64,000 nt of DNA from Porodaedalea pini. Taxonomy: Eukaryota; Basidiomycota; Agaricomycetes; Hymenochaetales; Hymenochaetaceae. The position numbers were made by a program, and so were the translations under genes. Where the stretch lies: the NCBI GenBank assembly GCA_002794775.1, contig NBAY01000081.1, forward strand, positions 1-64,000, written 5' to 3'. The notes under the pieces are model-generated. The model saw nothing but the letters and a program-made list of their open reading frames with translations. It was not told the DNA's origin and did no database searches. This document shows, in pieces, positions 22,870 through 32,736 of this stretch; position 1 is the stretch's first letter; each line of letters starts with the position of its first letter.

Positions 22870-23946
22870 ATGTCGACGGGAACCTTCAGCACTCAACAGC
22901 TAGAGCAAATCGCGGCGATTGTAGCGGGCGCCTTCGCTCACCAAGCCGCAAACGCCCCAGCAGGCCCTAGCGCCGCTGCGGTACAAAACATCGACGTCGC
23001 CCGACCACGTGAATTCACTGGTGGCGACGACTACCTCGACTTCAGACGTGAAGTCCTCCTTTTTGTATCCGCGAACCCGAACCGATACCCTACGTCGGAG
23101 AGTAAAATTTATGTAGCTCTCTCCTACCTGAAGGGTGGTAATGCGGCGACGTGGGCGCAGAATTACGTCGAGGAGTCGACAACGTCGGGAATCGTCACCT
23201 TCACCGACAGCTGGGAGAGATTCCAGGAACGACTCGACGCCTCGTTCGACGACCCGAATCGCAAGGAGGCGGCACTGAAGGAATTCCGGGAAAAGGTCCA
23301 GAAGGACCTCACCGCAGACAAGTTCTTCCAGCAGCTCGACGTCATCATTAAGCGCGCGGAACTGAAGGACGACGGCATCATCTGTGATCGTCTCAAACGC
23401 GCGATGAACATCGAAGTAGTGCGTGGAGTCCTGAGATCAACGCCGGTCCCGACGAAGTACGAGGACTGGAAAAACAAGGCTATCGAGATCGATCGCGGCG
23501 AACAACAGATCCGCGCGATCCAAAAAGGCCGCCCATTTATACCTCAACCTCGCCCACAGCAACAACAAGGACCCCCGGCTCGCCGTCAGGTAGCGGCCCC
23601 TCACGTCGACAGACGCGACGCGACCGGCGTCACTTTTGGAGGCGCTGGTCAACCGATGGACGTCTCAATGAACGAGGCGCAACGACGACGCGCGTGCTGG
23701 ATCTGCGGTGGGCTGGGCCATTTCAAGGACAAGTGCCCGCAGGGGAAACCGATCATCCAGCGCATGCTGGAGCTAATGGCACCAGGCGAACGTCGCATCC
23801 TCGCGGACGAGCTCGGCGCGATGAAGGAGTCGGCCTTCGAGGAAGTCATAGACACTCGGAGGTCGACGGTGGAGGACTATGTGGAAGAGGAAGTCAATGA
23901 CGAAGAGGTCGTCGACTCGCAGGGTTTTGCGAGTGGTCAGGCGTAG
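22870..23946 (+). CDS. Gag of chromovirus element A
   Basis: The ORF is 358 aa with the ATG at 22870. The central segment (FVSANPNRYPTSESKIY, LKGGNAATWAQNYV, FDDPNRKEAALKEFRE) is the helical Gag core typical of fungal gypsy elements. A CCHC zinc knuckle, CWICGGLGHFKDKC, lies at 23695-23736 for RNA binding. The C-terminus is acidic. The protein should form the virus-like particle that packages element RNA. The frame upstream of the ATG is open as well. Near the 3' end sits a -1 slippery site (23922-23928), eight codons before the TAG stop, so a minority of ribosomes would make Gag-Pol. Confidence 0.92.
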   Translation: MSTGTFSTQQLEQIAAIVAGAFAHQAANAPAGPSAAAVQNIDVARPREFTGGDDYLDFRREVLLFVSANPNRYPTSESKIYVALSYLKGGNAATWAQNYVEESTTSGIVTFTDSWERFQERLDASFDDPNRKEAALKEFREKVQKDLTADKFFQQLDVIIKRAELKDDGIICDRLKRAMNIEVVRGVLRSTPVPTKYEDWKNKAIEIDRGEQQIRAIQKGRPFIPQPRPQQQQGPPARRQVAAPHVDRRDATGVTFGGAGQPMDVSMNEAQRRRACWICGGLGHFKDKCPQGKPIIQRMLELMAPGERRILADELGAMKESAFEEVIDTRRSTVEDYVEEEVNDEEVVDSQGFASGQA

Positions 23947-23964
23947 CCATCGGGGCGACTGACC
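23922..23964 (+). promoter_or_regulatory. Programmed -1 frameshift signal (gag to pol)
   Basis: The heptamer GGGTTTT (23922-23928) sits in gag phase as G_GGT_TTT, the canonical X_XXY_YYZ slippery form. A 6-nt spacer follows, then GGTCAG (23935-23940), which pairs perfectly with CTGACC (23959-23964), a 6-bp stem with an 18-nt loop. A -1 slip leads exactly into the pol frame, which is open through this point and has no ATG of its own. The cassette is unchanged in element B. Confidence 0.75.
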
Positions 23965-26900
23965 GAGAAGAACAAGGGACTTCGAATCCGGATCCGCTAA
24001 AATATAACCAACCGTCTGTACAATACGTAGATGCAAACGACGTCGATGGTTTTCCCGATTACGAAGTCCCCACCGGTGTGAAAGAAAGTGAAGAGCATGA
24101 GCAGCTGTTCATGAGAGGAACTGGCGGACGCCAGCTGGACCTTCTCCTGAACGTCGGACACAGCGTGGAAGGTGAAGTGAGGGAGGTAGACGCGCACGCG
24201 CTTGTGGATTCGGGATGTACGGGATCGTGCATTGACGTAAGATTCGTCGAGCGATATGGGCTGGAGACGAAACGATATATCCGACCCCTTGCGGTACTTA
24301 ATGCCGACGGCACACACAACGAAGCCGGGTTGATCGAGGAGTACGTCGACGTTGAACTTACGATCGGTCACCATAAGGAACGAATCGTCCTGGCGGTAAC
24401 CTCTCTGGCATCGTCTAACATCTTCTTGGGGTACGACTGGCTTCGACGGCACAACCCAGAGGTCAACTGGAAGACGGGGACGCTCGACTTCACTCGCTGC
24501 CCGAGCGAATGTGTGGTGGAGAAAGCTGTAGAGGACGGCATGCGGAAGGTGTGGAAAGTGGCGGAAGAGACGGGGAGGATGAGGGAGGTGCGAATGGACA
24601 AGGCGTCCTGGCCCGCATACCTCGACGATTACGCCGACGTCTTCTCGGAGAAGGGATTCGAGAAACTACCGGAACACCGACCCTGGGACCATGTTATCGA
24701 CTTGAAGCCCGACTTCAAACCAAGCGACTGTAAGATCTATCCGCTCACGCCAACTGAGCAACAGTCACTCAAGGACTTCCTCGACGAAAATCTGAAATCG
24801 GGTCGCATTCGACGGTCGATATCGCCAATGGCGTCGCCCTTCTTCTTCATCAAGAAGGCCGACAAGTCGCTACGCCCGATCCAGGACTACCGTAAGCTCA
24901 ATGACGGCACGATCAAGAATAAGTATCCCCTTCCTCTCATCGACGAACTTGTCGACAAAGTCAAGAAAGCGAAGTACATCACTAAGCTTGACCTTCGATG
25001 GGGGTACTACAATGTCCGGATCCGCGAAGGCGACGAATGGAAGGCAGCGTTTCGCACGAACATGGGCCTCTTCGAACCAACGGTCATGTTCTTTGGTCTC
25101 TGCAACGCCCCGGCGACGTTCCAGGCTTTTGTCAATCACATCTTCAAGGAACTGATTTACGCTAACCTGATCATCGTATACCTTGACGACATATTGATTC
25201 TCTCGGAAACCATTGAGGAACATATAGACACGTCGAGGCGCGTCCTTCAGATCCTTCGAGAGAATGGCCTGTACCTGAAGCCGGAGAAGTGCGAGTTTGA
25301 CGCCAAGGTCGTCAAATACCTCGGCCACATCATCGGTAATGGCGAGATCAAGGCTGACCCAGCAAAGACGGAGGCAATTGCGAACTGGCCGGTCCCACGA
25401 AACCTGAAGCAACTACAACAGTTCCTCGGCATGGGTAACTGGCTGCGACGGTTCATCAAGGACTACAGCAAGGTGGTCCATCCGCTGACGTCGTTAACGG
25501 GCAAGAAGGACTGGGTATGGGAGACCGAACAGCAGGAGGCGTTCGAGGAGCTGAGACGACGTCTCTGCTCACCTCCAGTCCTAGCCATCGCCAACGACGA
25601 GGGTCCTTTCCGCGTAGAAGCGGACTCGTCAAACTTTGCGCTCGGCGGTGTGTTGTTACAGAAGCAGGAAGGGAAGTGGAGGGTGATTGCCTATAGGTCA
25701 GAAGCACTCCTGCCCGCTGAACGAAACTACGAGATCTACGACAAGGAGATGCTCGCGATCGTTTCGGCGCTCAAGGAATGGCGACAATACCTCCTCGGCG
25801 CTCGTCACAAGATCGAAATCTGGTCCGACCACGCTAACCTCACCTACTTCAGGTCAGCGCAGAAGCTGAGCTACCGTCAAGCCCGCTGGCGAACCGAACT
25901 CGAGGAGTTTGACTTCCACCTCGAACACAAGTCGGGGAAGACGATGGGCAAGGCGGATTTACTGTCGCGCAAAGCCGGCTATGATGAGGGAAAGGATGAC
26001 AACGACGACGTCGTGTTCATCAAGGACAAGTGGCTAAATCGTGGAGTGGTCAGAACGTCACGGGAGGAAGTGTTGGAACGAGTGGGTGACGCGCAGAGGG
26101 CGCAGGACGAGTCGGAAAGGCCGACGAATGTGGTAGAGGTCGACGGGTTGTGGCGGATGAAAGGCAAGGTGTACGTGCCATCGACGATGAAGGAAGCGGT
26201 GTTGCGGGAGTGCCACGACTCGGCCCTGGCAGGACATCCCGGATCGTCGAAGACGGTCGAACTGGTACGTCGAGACTTCTGGTGGGCGTCGATGTTCTCC
26301 GATGTCCGAGCATACGTCCGAGGATGCGACCGTTGCCAACGGACGAAGGCTCTGAGGGCATCGAGGTCGAGGCCACTTCATCCTAACGCAATCCCTGAAG
26401 GTCCCTGGGAGATCGTCACGGTCGACCTAATCGGAGAGCTCCCGGACTCCAAGGGACACAACGCGATCTGCGTCTTCGTGGATAGGTTCTCGAAGCAGAT
26501 GCACGCGACTCCGACGACGACAAGACTGTCAGCAGAAGGCATGGCCCAGCTGTACCGCGATCATGTCTTCCGCCTCCACGGCTTGCCGAAGAAGATCATC
26601 CATGACCGCGGCACGCAGTTCGACGCATCGATGATGAAGGAGCTGTACAAACTCCTACACATCGAGGGCAACCCGTCAACGGCATACCACCCGCAAACGG
26701 ATGGTCAAACGGAACGCGTTAACCAAGAGCTCGAACAATACCTCCGACTCTTCGTTGACCATCGGCAGTCGGACTGGAAGGACTGGCTCCCTCTCGCAGA
26801 GTTCGCCTACAACAACCGCGAACATTCGGCGACGAAGATGTCACCCTTCTACGCGAACACTGGACGTCACCCTAGGAGCTTCGACACCGTACGAACGTCC

Positions 26901-27572
26901 TCTGCCAACATGTCGGCGGAAGAATTCGCGAAGCACATCAAGGAGACCCATCGCGCGGCAAGGGACAATCTGGTCAAGGCAGCTGAAGACATGAAACGCT
27001 ACCATGACAGGACGGCAGGAGCATCGGTGGAGTACAAGGCTGGCGATAAGATCTTCCTCGACGGACGAAATATCAGCACGGATTCGCCCACGAAGAAGCT
27101 TGCCGACAAATGGTACGGTCCCTTCGACATTGTCGACAAGGTAGGAGCGAGCGCCTACAAGCTCAAGCTCCCCAAACGATGGAGAAAGGTCCACCCTGTC
27201 TTCAATGAAGCCCTGTTGAAACCCGCTGTCGAACCGTCCTTTGAAAACCAGAAGCAACCGCCGCCGCCACCGCCAAAAATCGTCGACAACGAAGAGGAAT
27301 ACGAGGTCGAAAAGGTCATTGACTCACGTCTGCACCGAGGTAAACTACAATACCTTGTCAAGTGGGCCGGGTACAACGAACCTACTTGGCAGCCTGAGAC
27401 GGACTTCGGCGAGAACGCGAAGGAGGCGATCGCTGAGTTCTACCTCAAACATCCCGGTGCACCTCGGAAACTCGACATCCCTCGTCAACGACTCCGTCCG
27501 CTCTTTGTCGACACCGAGCCTGAAGAACGCGATCATGGTTGGTCGGGACGCCCAACCTTGAAGGGGGGGTAA
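23928..27572 (+). CDS. Pol polyprotein of chromovirus element A
   Basis: The frame is open from the frameshift site, about 1,214 codons, with no ATG at its head. In order it encodes an aspartic protease (LVDSGCTGSCID near 24200), reverse transcriptase (WGYYNVRI and the YLDD catalytic motif near 25177), RNase H (EADSSNFALGG, YDKEMLAI, SDHANL), and integrase. The integrase has a zinc module with HPGSSKTVELV and CDRC near 26230-26340 and a core with VDLIGELP, HDRGTQFD and DGQTERVNQELE. A C-terminal chromodomain (EYEVEKVIDSR, LQYLVKWAGYNEPTW, about 27297-27400) places it among the chromoviruses and should direct integration toward marked chromatin. The stop TAA abuts the 3' LTR. All visible catalytic residues are present. 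Confidence 0.95.
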   Translation, partial: CEWSGVAIGATDREEQGTSNPDPLKYNQPSVQYVDANDVDGFPDYEVPTGVKESEEHEQLFMRGTGGRQLDLLLNVGHSVEGEVREVDAHALVDSGCTGSCIDVRFVERYGLETKRYIRPLAVLNADGTHNEAGLIEEYVDVELTIGHHKERIVLAVTSLASSNIFLGYDWLRRHNPEVNWKTGTLDFTRCPSECVVEKAVEDGMRKVWKVAEETGRMREVRMDKASWPAYLDDYADVFSEKGFEKLPEHRPWDHVIDLKPDFKPSDCKIYPLTPTEQQSLKDFLDENLKSGRIRRSISPMASPFFFIKKADKSLRPIQDYRKLNDGTIKNKYPLPLIDELVDKVKKAKYITKLDLRWGYYNVRIREGDEWKAAFRTNMGLFEPTVMFFGLCNAPATFQAFVNHIFKELIYANLIIVYLDDILILSETIEEHIDTSRRVLQILRENGLYLKPEKCEFDAKVVKYLGHIIGNGEIKADPAKTEAIANWPVPRNLKQLQQFLGMGNWLRRFIKDYSKVVHPLTSLTGKKDWVWETEQQEAFEELRRRLCSPPVLAIANDEGPFRVEADSSNFALGGVLLQKQEGKWRVIAYRSEALLPAERNYEIYDKEMLAIVSALKEWRQYLLGARHKIEIWSDHANLTYFRSAQKLSYRQARWRTELEEFDFHLEHKSGKTMGKADLLSRKAGYDEGKDDNDDVVFIKDKWLNRGVVRTSREEVLERVGDAQRAQDESERPTNVVEVDGLWRMKGKVYVPSTMKEAVLRECHDSALAGHPGSSKTVELVRRDFWWASMFSDVRAYVRGCDRCQRTKALRASRSRPLHPNAIPEGPWEIVTVDLIGELPDSKGHNAICVFVDRFSKQMHATPTTTRLSAEGMAQLYRDHVFRLHGLPKKIIHDRGTQFDASMMKELYKLLHIEGNPSTAYHPQTDGQTERVNQELEQYLRLFVDHRQSDWKDWLPLAEFAYNNREHSATKMSPFYANTGRHPRSFDTVRTSSANMSAEEFAKHIKETHRAARDNLVKAAEDMKRYHDRTAGASVEYKAGDKIFLDGRNISTDSPTKKLADKWYGPFDIVDKVGASAYKLKLPKRWRKVHPVFNEALLKPAVEPSFENQKQPPPPPPKIVDNEEEYEVEKVIDSRLHRGKLQYLVKWAGYNEPTWQPETDFGENAKEAIAEFYLKHPGAPRKLDIPRQRLRPLFVDTEPEERDHGWSGRPTLKGG
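27561..27572 (+). other. Polypurine tract of element A
   Basis: AAGGGGGGGTAA ends immediately before the 3' LTR and includes the pol stop codon. It is the expected primer for plus-strand DNA synthesis. In element B the equivalent stretch also carries a run of G. Confidence 0.7.
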
Positions 27573-27919
27573 TGTTAGAACCTGAACTTTCACCTTTTCT
27601 TTATTTTCCCCTTTTACCATTTCCTTTATTATATTCGTCCTTTTCATTATATTTACCCATCTTACACAATCATTCCCACACTGTCTTCATTCGTTCCATT
27701 CCCACTCATTATGTAATGTTAGGTAATATAGTCTCACGGTCGTCGCTATATAAGGTCTCAGGAATCGCATGAACTCCTTGTTCTGCTTTTCCTCTTACCT
27801 CCGCGACGACCTAGCCTGAGTAAGCGTGTCCCGAGTCTACGCTCGAGTATAGCACGTCCCAGACAACAGTCAGCCGAGGCCTGCCCAGTCCGAGTCGTCT
27901 CCCGGGCTCCCGCCTAACA
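27573..27919 (+). repeat. 3' LTR of element A
   Basis: The 347-bp sequence reads as identical to 21801-22147. Target-site copy CACCT follows at 27920-27924. Confidence 0.95.
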
Positions 27920-27924
27920 CACCT

Positions 27925-29440
27925 GTGGCATACTTCACTTGCAGCATGCACAGTTGCCCATTACCGATTGGTCGATCTGAGTTCTGGTGGAGTGCCAGTA
28001 TGGTCAGACAGTATGCAGATGTTTTTCCTCTATATGATTTATGTTTTTCCTATGTTCTTCTGATTTCTATGCTTTCTATGCACACCTCCATGACCTATGA
28101 CCTTTCCTTTTGACTCCTCTATGTTTCATTTGGTATGCATATTATGCCCATATGGAAATTATTAACTGTAGATAGATCTTTGGACTTAATATAAATATGC
28201 CCCCCATGTCATAGGTAGAGGACAAGTCAGTTCTACCACACAGTCTCCCTCAGATAGGGTAACTTGAGTATGATTCATCTTAGTTTTCATATATCTCATA
28301 GCTGTTCCATCTCCGTCTCCGTCTCTCATCTCTCAAAAGTACTTCTTGACTCTTATACCAAAACTCATGTCTTGTTCCCCACAGTAATTACATCATACCG
28401 GTGTTAGATATCTGTGTGTCCTGTCTCTGTACTGGTTGAGTACTGCCATGCCTGGAGTCACTGACCTTAGTTCCCAATATTGTCACATACCGATGTGTAC
28501 CAAAGTGTACTGACATGTACTGGTACGTGGACTGATCTTACCACAGTTGACCCCTAACCTCCCAGAGTGTGCGATCATGTCCCCAAAAGGAATGCTGATC
28601 CCAGACACCCCTAAGTCAGGATCTACACCAGATATAACAAAGTTTAGGGAACATGCCAACCTGAGGCAGGTGCGTTCTGGGAGTAGCAGTATTGGCACTG
28701 CTGCATTGGATGGCATCTGTACTTCTGACAATCAGGCATAGCCCTTTTCGATTCAAGATGAGTTCTAACCATTTGCACAAATTTGGACAAGTGGACGAGT
28801 TGCTACTCCATAGTTGTCTTGACTTGGCATCCAAGATGATGTAGATACACTGAGATTCCAAGCATCAGTGTCACAAAATCTACACATGAATCTGAAGTAG
28901 ACAATAGATCATTGTTCAGAGATGACTGTAGCATGTCTGACATCACGAAAAAGTTGCATCACCTGTATTGTCTTGTATACCTTGTAAGGTAATATAAGTC
29001 TGTTGGTCAGCTTGTTGTGTCTTCAAGTCAAATACAAGTCCAGTACAAGTGTTTTTGTACAATACAAGGCATAAACATGATAGATGGATTATTACAAGAA
29101 ATAAATCACACTTTTATCATTTCTTGTTCCAATTGTATGTCCTTGGAAAGTCTGATATCTGAGCTGTAATGCTGACAATCAGGCCAGAAGGCTCTTCACT
29201 GGTTTATATGTTGGGTGTCAGCATATCAGTCTGCATATCACATATTTATTAGCCTTCACATAGGATACAAGGTAAATGCAACTTAGATACATGCTTACAG
29301 GAAATGCACATTTATTTCCTCATATTGTATGACCCTTATACAGTACCATGCAAAAGTTCTGTCACCCCCCTCCTCACACATTATTTTGCTCATAGTATGC
29401 ACAAAATTATGATATTTTATACACAATTGTATTATGATAT
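27925..29440. other. CpG-poor intergenic repeat DNA
   Basis: No gene was recognised. About 28636-28935 is a diverged copy of 43130-43427, with many CpG sites of the other copy changed to TpG or CpA here. The rest is AT-rich with scattered short frames of no visible family. Confidence 0.4.
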
Positions 29441-29881
29441 TGTTAGGACTCGAACTTTCATCTTTTCTTTTATTATTCCTTTGACCATTTCTTTTCTTTT
29501 AATCACTCCTTTTCATTATATTTAATCATCTTTTCAATCATTTCCCACACTCTTTTCACATGACCTTCATTCATTCCATTCCGCCCCCTTTTATGTAATC
29601 TTAGACAAAGGGGCAACCGGTTCTCACGGGGTGATCACTGTATATAAGGAAGAGGAATCGCATCTGAACACCTGTTCTGCTTTTCCTCTTACCTCCGTGA
29701 CGACCTAGGTGAGACCGCGTCCCCCTCCTGTAGTAGAGTACATTGTATTAATCCTCTTACCTCCGTGACGACCTAGCCTGAGTAAGCGTGTCCCGAGTCT
29801 ACGCTCGAGTATAGCACGTCCCAGACGACAGTCAGCCGAGGCCTGCCCAGTCCGAGTCGTCTCCCGGGCTCCCGCCTAACA
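29441..29881 (+). repeat. Solo chromovirus LTR
   Basis: The 441-bp LTR starts TGTTAGGACT and ends CCTAACA, flanked by a perfect 5-bp duplication GATAT (29436-29440, 29882-29886). It contains the TATA region, GTTCTGCTTTT and a 68-bp GT-AG segment at 29709-29776. It retains many CpG sites, so it is younger than the copy at 30666. Confidence 0.92.
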
Positions 29882-29930
29882 GATATATCACACAATCCTG
29901 CAAATTTTGAAAGAGATCAAATCAGTGATG

Positions 29931-30647
29931 TAAGCCCACCAGAGCATTCTTACCATGTCCAACATGACACCAACTGTCTGGACATCATGTCATGACTCTG
30001 AGGTACTGAGCTGCTGATATCCAAGATGTACAAATTCTGGAAGGCCACCATACAGCCATACCATGACTGCATCAAGTCCAAGCCTGAAACTCAGTGGCAG
30101 CATAGCCTCTGGACCTTCAGAGCATGGCACATTATATTCTATTCATATCCTTTTCATATTCCCTTCACTCCTCAACCTATCCAAAGCTCATACACACTCA
30201 CATTGAGTCGAGTGATCCTCTGGCATGCATATGCCAAGGATTTATGTATTCTGAGAGTAATTCTCAATGGATTCCTTTCAGACTGGTGTTGTACAGTTCT
30301 GATTATCTAATCCTTCCTATCTGAACCCTTTCAATGCCTTTTGTTACCTCAGTCTCTTTGACAGCAACAAAGATCATTTTGTCCTGTCTGTCTTGTGGGC
30401 TCAAGTGTTGGCACTACCTAGGTGCCTTCCACATAATATGCCATGCTCCAAAGGTCTGAGTGCTACACTGCCACTGAGTTTTGGACTCAGACTTAGAATA
30501 GTTGTGGTATGGCTGTATGGTGGCCTTCTGGAGTTTGTGCATCTCAGAATATCAGCAGCTTAGTACCTTGCAGTCATGACATGATGTCCAGACAGTCAGC
30601 ATCATGTTGAATGTGGTAAAAATGCTCTGGCAGGCTTACACACACTC
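29931..30647. repeat. Palindromic repeat with roughly 210-bp diverged inverted arms
   Basis: About 29931-30140 (starting GTAAGCCCACCAGAGC) is repeated in inverted orientation at about 30438-30647 (ending GCTCTGGCAGGCTTAC), with about 300 bp between. The arms are clearly related but diverged. Related single arms occur at about 31830-32380 (inverted) and 34770-35071, the latter continuing at 41825 beyond element B. This fits an old foldback or MITE-like family. No transposase was seen and no clean target duplication was identified. Confidence 0.6.
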
Positions 30648-30665
30648 ACCCAAGCATAGTCAGAC

Positions 30666-31241
30666 TGTTAGGACCTGAACTTTTCATTTCTTTTAATCAT
30701 TTTCATTTTCCCTTTTCCATTTATTTTCATTTCTAACAACAATTATTTATCCAGTCTTCCCTTGTCACTCATCCCATTTGATTGTAGCCTCAAGGGTTTC
30801 CTCAATGCCAGTTTCTCCCAAAAGGGTTTATGGTGTGAGGTTTTCATCCCAAGGGTCACTCATCTTACATGGCAATGCATTTGTCATCACATTCCATTGT
30901 CATCATTCTTCTTAAGAACTCCCTTTCCCACATCCATGACATTCACAACATAAAACACATAGTTCTTAGATAATATAGTCTCACAGGTCATCGCTGTATA
31001 TAAGGAAAGGGTGGAATTGCATGAACACTTGTTCTGCTTTTCCTCTTACCTCTGTGATGACCTAGGTGAGACTCATCCCCACCTGTAGTAGTATAGCAGT
31101 GTATTAATCCTCTTACCTCTATGATGACCTAGACCTGAGCCCAGCATGTCCTGAGCCCCTCTCAAGTTACAGCACACTCCCAGCATCAATGTTAGCTGAG
31201 GCTTGCCTAGTCTGAGACCCCACCAGGACTTCTGCCTAACA
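30666..31241 (+). repeat. Old solo chromovirus LTR, strongly CpG-depleted
   Basis: The copy is 576 bp, longer than its relatives because of extra sequence in the first half. It is flanked by a perfect 5-bp duplication CAGAC (30661-30665, 31242-31246). Where younger copies have CpG it shows TG or CA, for example GATGACCTAG for GACGACCTAG. The intron-like segment is at 31066-31132 (67 bp). Confidence 0.88.
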
Positions 31242-31246
31242 CAGAC

Positions 31247-31600
31247 ATGATCCACTCCAAAAATTGGGGGTCCATGATACCTCTAATGACTGCCACTACC
31301 ACCTGATTGTCCCTCAATCCTTTAGTGGCCTGATATGCTTGGACCTGTCCAAACTACTTAGTTAGTGTCCAAGGTTCTGGATCTCCAGCTGTCAGGAGCA
31401 GGACCTTTGTTGGTCCAACCCATTTGATGGTTGCATGCTGTGATGTTGGGGGTGCCATCTTTGGAGGTTGTGGGTTGTTAGGTTTGCACTCTGATGTGTT
31501 TGGAGTTATTTCAAGGTTGGACTCAGAATCTTTGGATCCAGAGTCTGGTGGAAGTGATGGGGTACCAAAAATAAACTGATCTGGCACTGGAGGAACCTCA
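31247..31600 (-). pseudogene. Possible retroelement Gag-like fragment
   Basis: Minus-strand frame 31587-31247 reads ...VLLLTAGDPEPWTLTK, a TAG stop, then FGQVQAYQATKGLRDNQ and IMDPQFLEWIMS. The tryptophan-rich and leucine-rich pattern is reminiscent of retroelement capsid helices, but I cannot name the family. The solo LTR at 30666-31241 inserted at its end. Confidence 0.3.
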
Positions 31601-32736
31601 CTCAGAATTGCTGAGAAGGCATGCTGTGCAGAAATTTAGAGTCAGGTGACTGGCACTATTTTGGGATCGAAGTCAATTGGACTTGATCAGAATGTTTGGA
31701 TGGTGGTTGGAAACATCTAGCAAGGCCTGCAGGTGCATGCAAGGCCAGAAACTCATTGGATCACAATGTGAGGGTGTGGGAATGCATGGAGGCAAAGATA
31801 CACTTTGAAGATGTCAAAAAAAAGGTAGAAGGCACCTAGGTAGTGCCAACACTTGAGCCCACAAGACAGATGGGACAAAACAATCTTTGTTGCTGTCAGA
31901 GAGACTGGAAATACATACAGGAAAATTGTCTACTCACCTTTGTTGCTGTCAGAGACTGAGACAACAAAGGCATTGGAAAGGGTTCAAATAGGAAGGATTA
32001 TATAATAGGAACTGTACAGTACCAGTCTGAAAGGAATCCATTGAGAATTACTCTCAGAATATGTAAATCATCAGCATACACATGCCAGAGGATTGCTCAA
32101 CTTGGTGCAAGTGTGTAGGAGCTTCAGATGGGTCAGAGAGTGAAGGGAATGTGAAAAGGATATGAACAGAATATAATGTGCCATGCTTTGAAGGTCCAGA
32201 GGCTATGCTGCCACCAAGTTTTGGACTCAGACTCGATGCAGTCATGGTATGGCTGTATGGTGGCCTTCCAGAATTTGTACATCTTGGATATCAGCAGCTC
32301 AGTACCTTGGAGTCATGACATGATTTCTGGACAGCTGGTGTCATGTTGGACATGGTAAGAATGCTCTGGCGGGCTTACAGATATGGTCAATTCAGCTCAA
32401 GAAACACTTGTATTTCAGTCAATAATGAAGTGGTTAGAAATCCCTCAATCTAAATTGAAGTTTATCTAAATTCAATTTTTATTATGTCTTCGTTTGATTT
32501 TTAACTACATGTGGAGGGGGAGATGCGAAACTGTCAAGACACGCGGATTTAGAAGGGCACTTTTTTTGCCACCTAGCACGCAGCATCTTCATGCCGGGGT
32601 GCGTGGGAACGCGCGGCAAACGGACCCCCATTCTTACAACACGGACACCTCTAATTCATATACCCTACATACATATTGCTGTGCCGATTTTTCGAAAAAA
32701 CAATAAAGTCATTATAGAGGGCAATCTCGGTACAAA
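31601..32736. other. Repeat-rich gap downstream of the dehydrogenase gene
   Basis: The part to about 32380 contains an inverted copy of the palindromic-repeat arm described at 29931. 32400-32736 is AT-rich and probably holds the 3' untranslated region of the minus-strand dehydrogenase. No other gene was seen. Confidence 0.4.

Larger units (their letters stand above)
21801..27919 (+). mobile_element. Complete Ty3/gypsy chromovirus, element A
   Basis: The 6,119-bp element has 347-bp LTRs (21801-22147, 27573-27919) that I read as identical and a perfect 5-bp target duplication CACCT (21796-21800, 27920-27924). The order is LTR, primer site, gag (22870-23946), pol with protease, reverse transcriptase, RNase H, integrase and chromodomain (to 27572), polypurine tract, LTR. 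Identical LTRs and open frames imply recent transposition and possibly current activity. A degraded minus-strand copy (element B) and three solo LTRs of the family also lie in the window. Confidence 0.96.

Noticed and set aside
24870..25412. 180-codon minus-strand frame inside element A pol
   Set aside because: It is antisense to the reverse transcriptase region, whose motifs are unmistakable on the plus strand.
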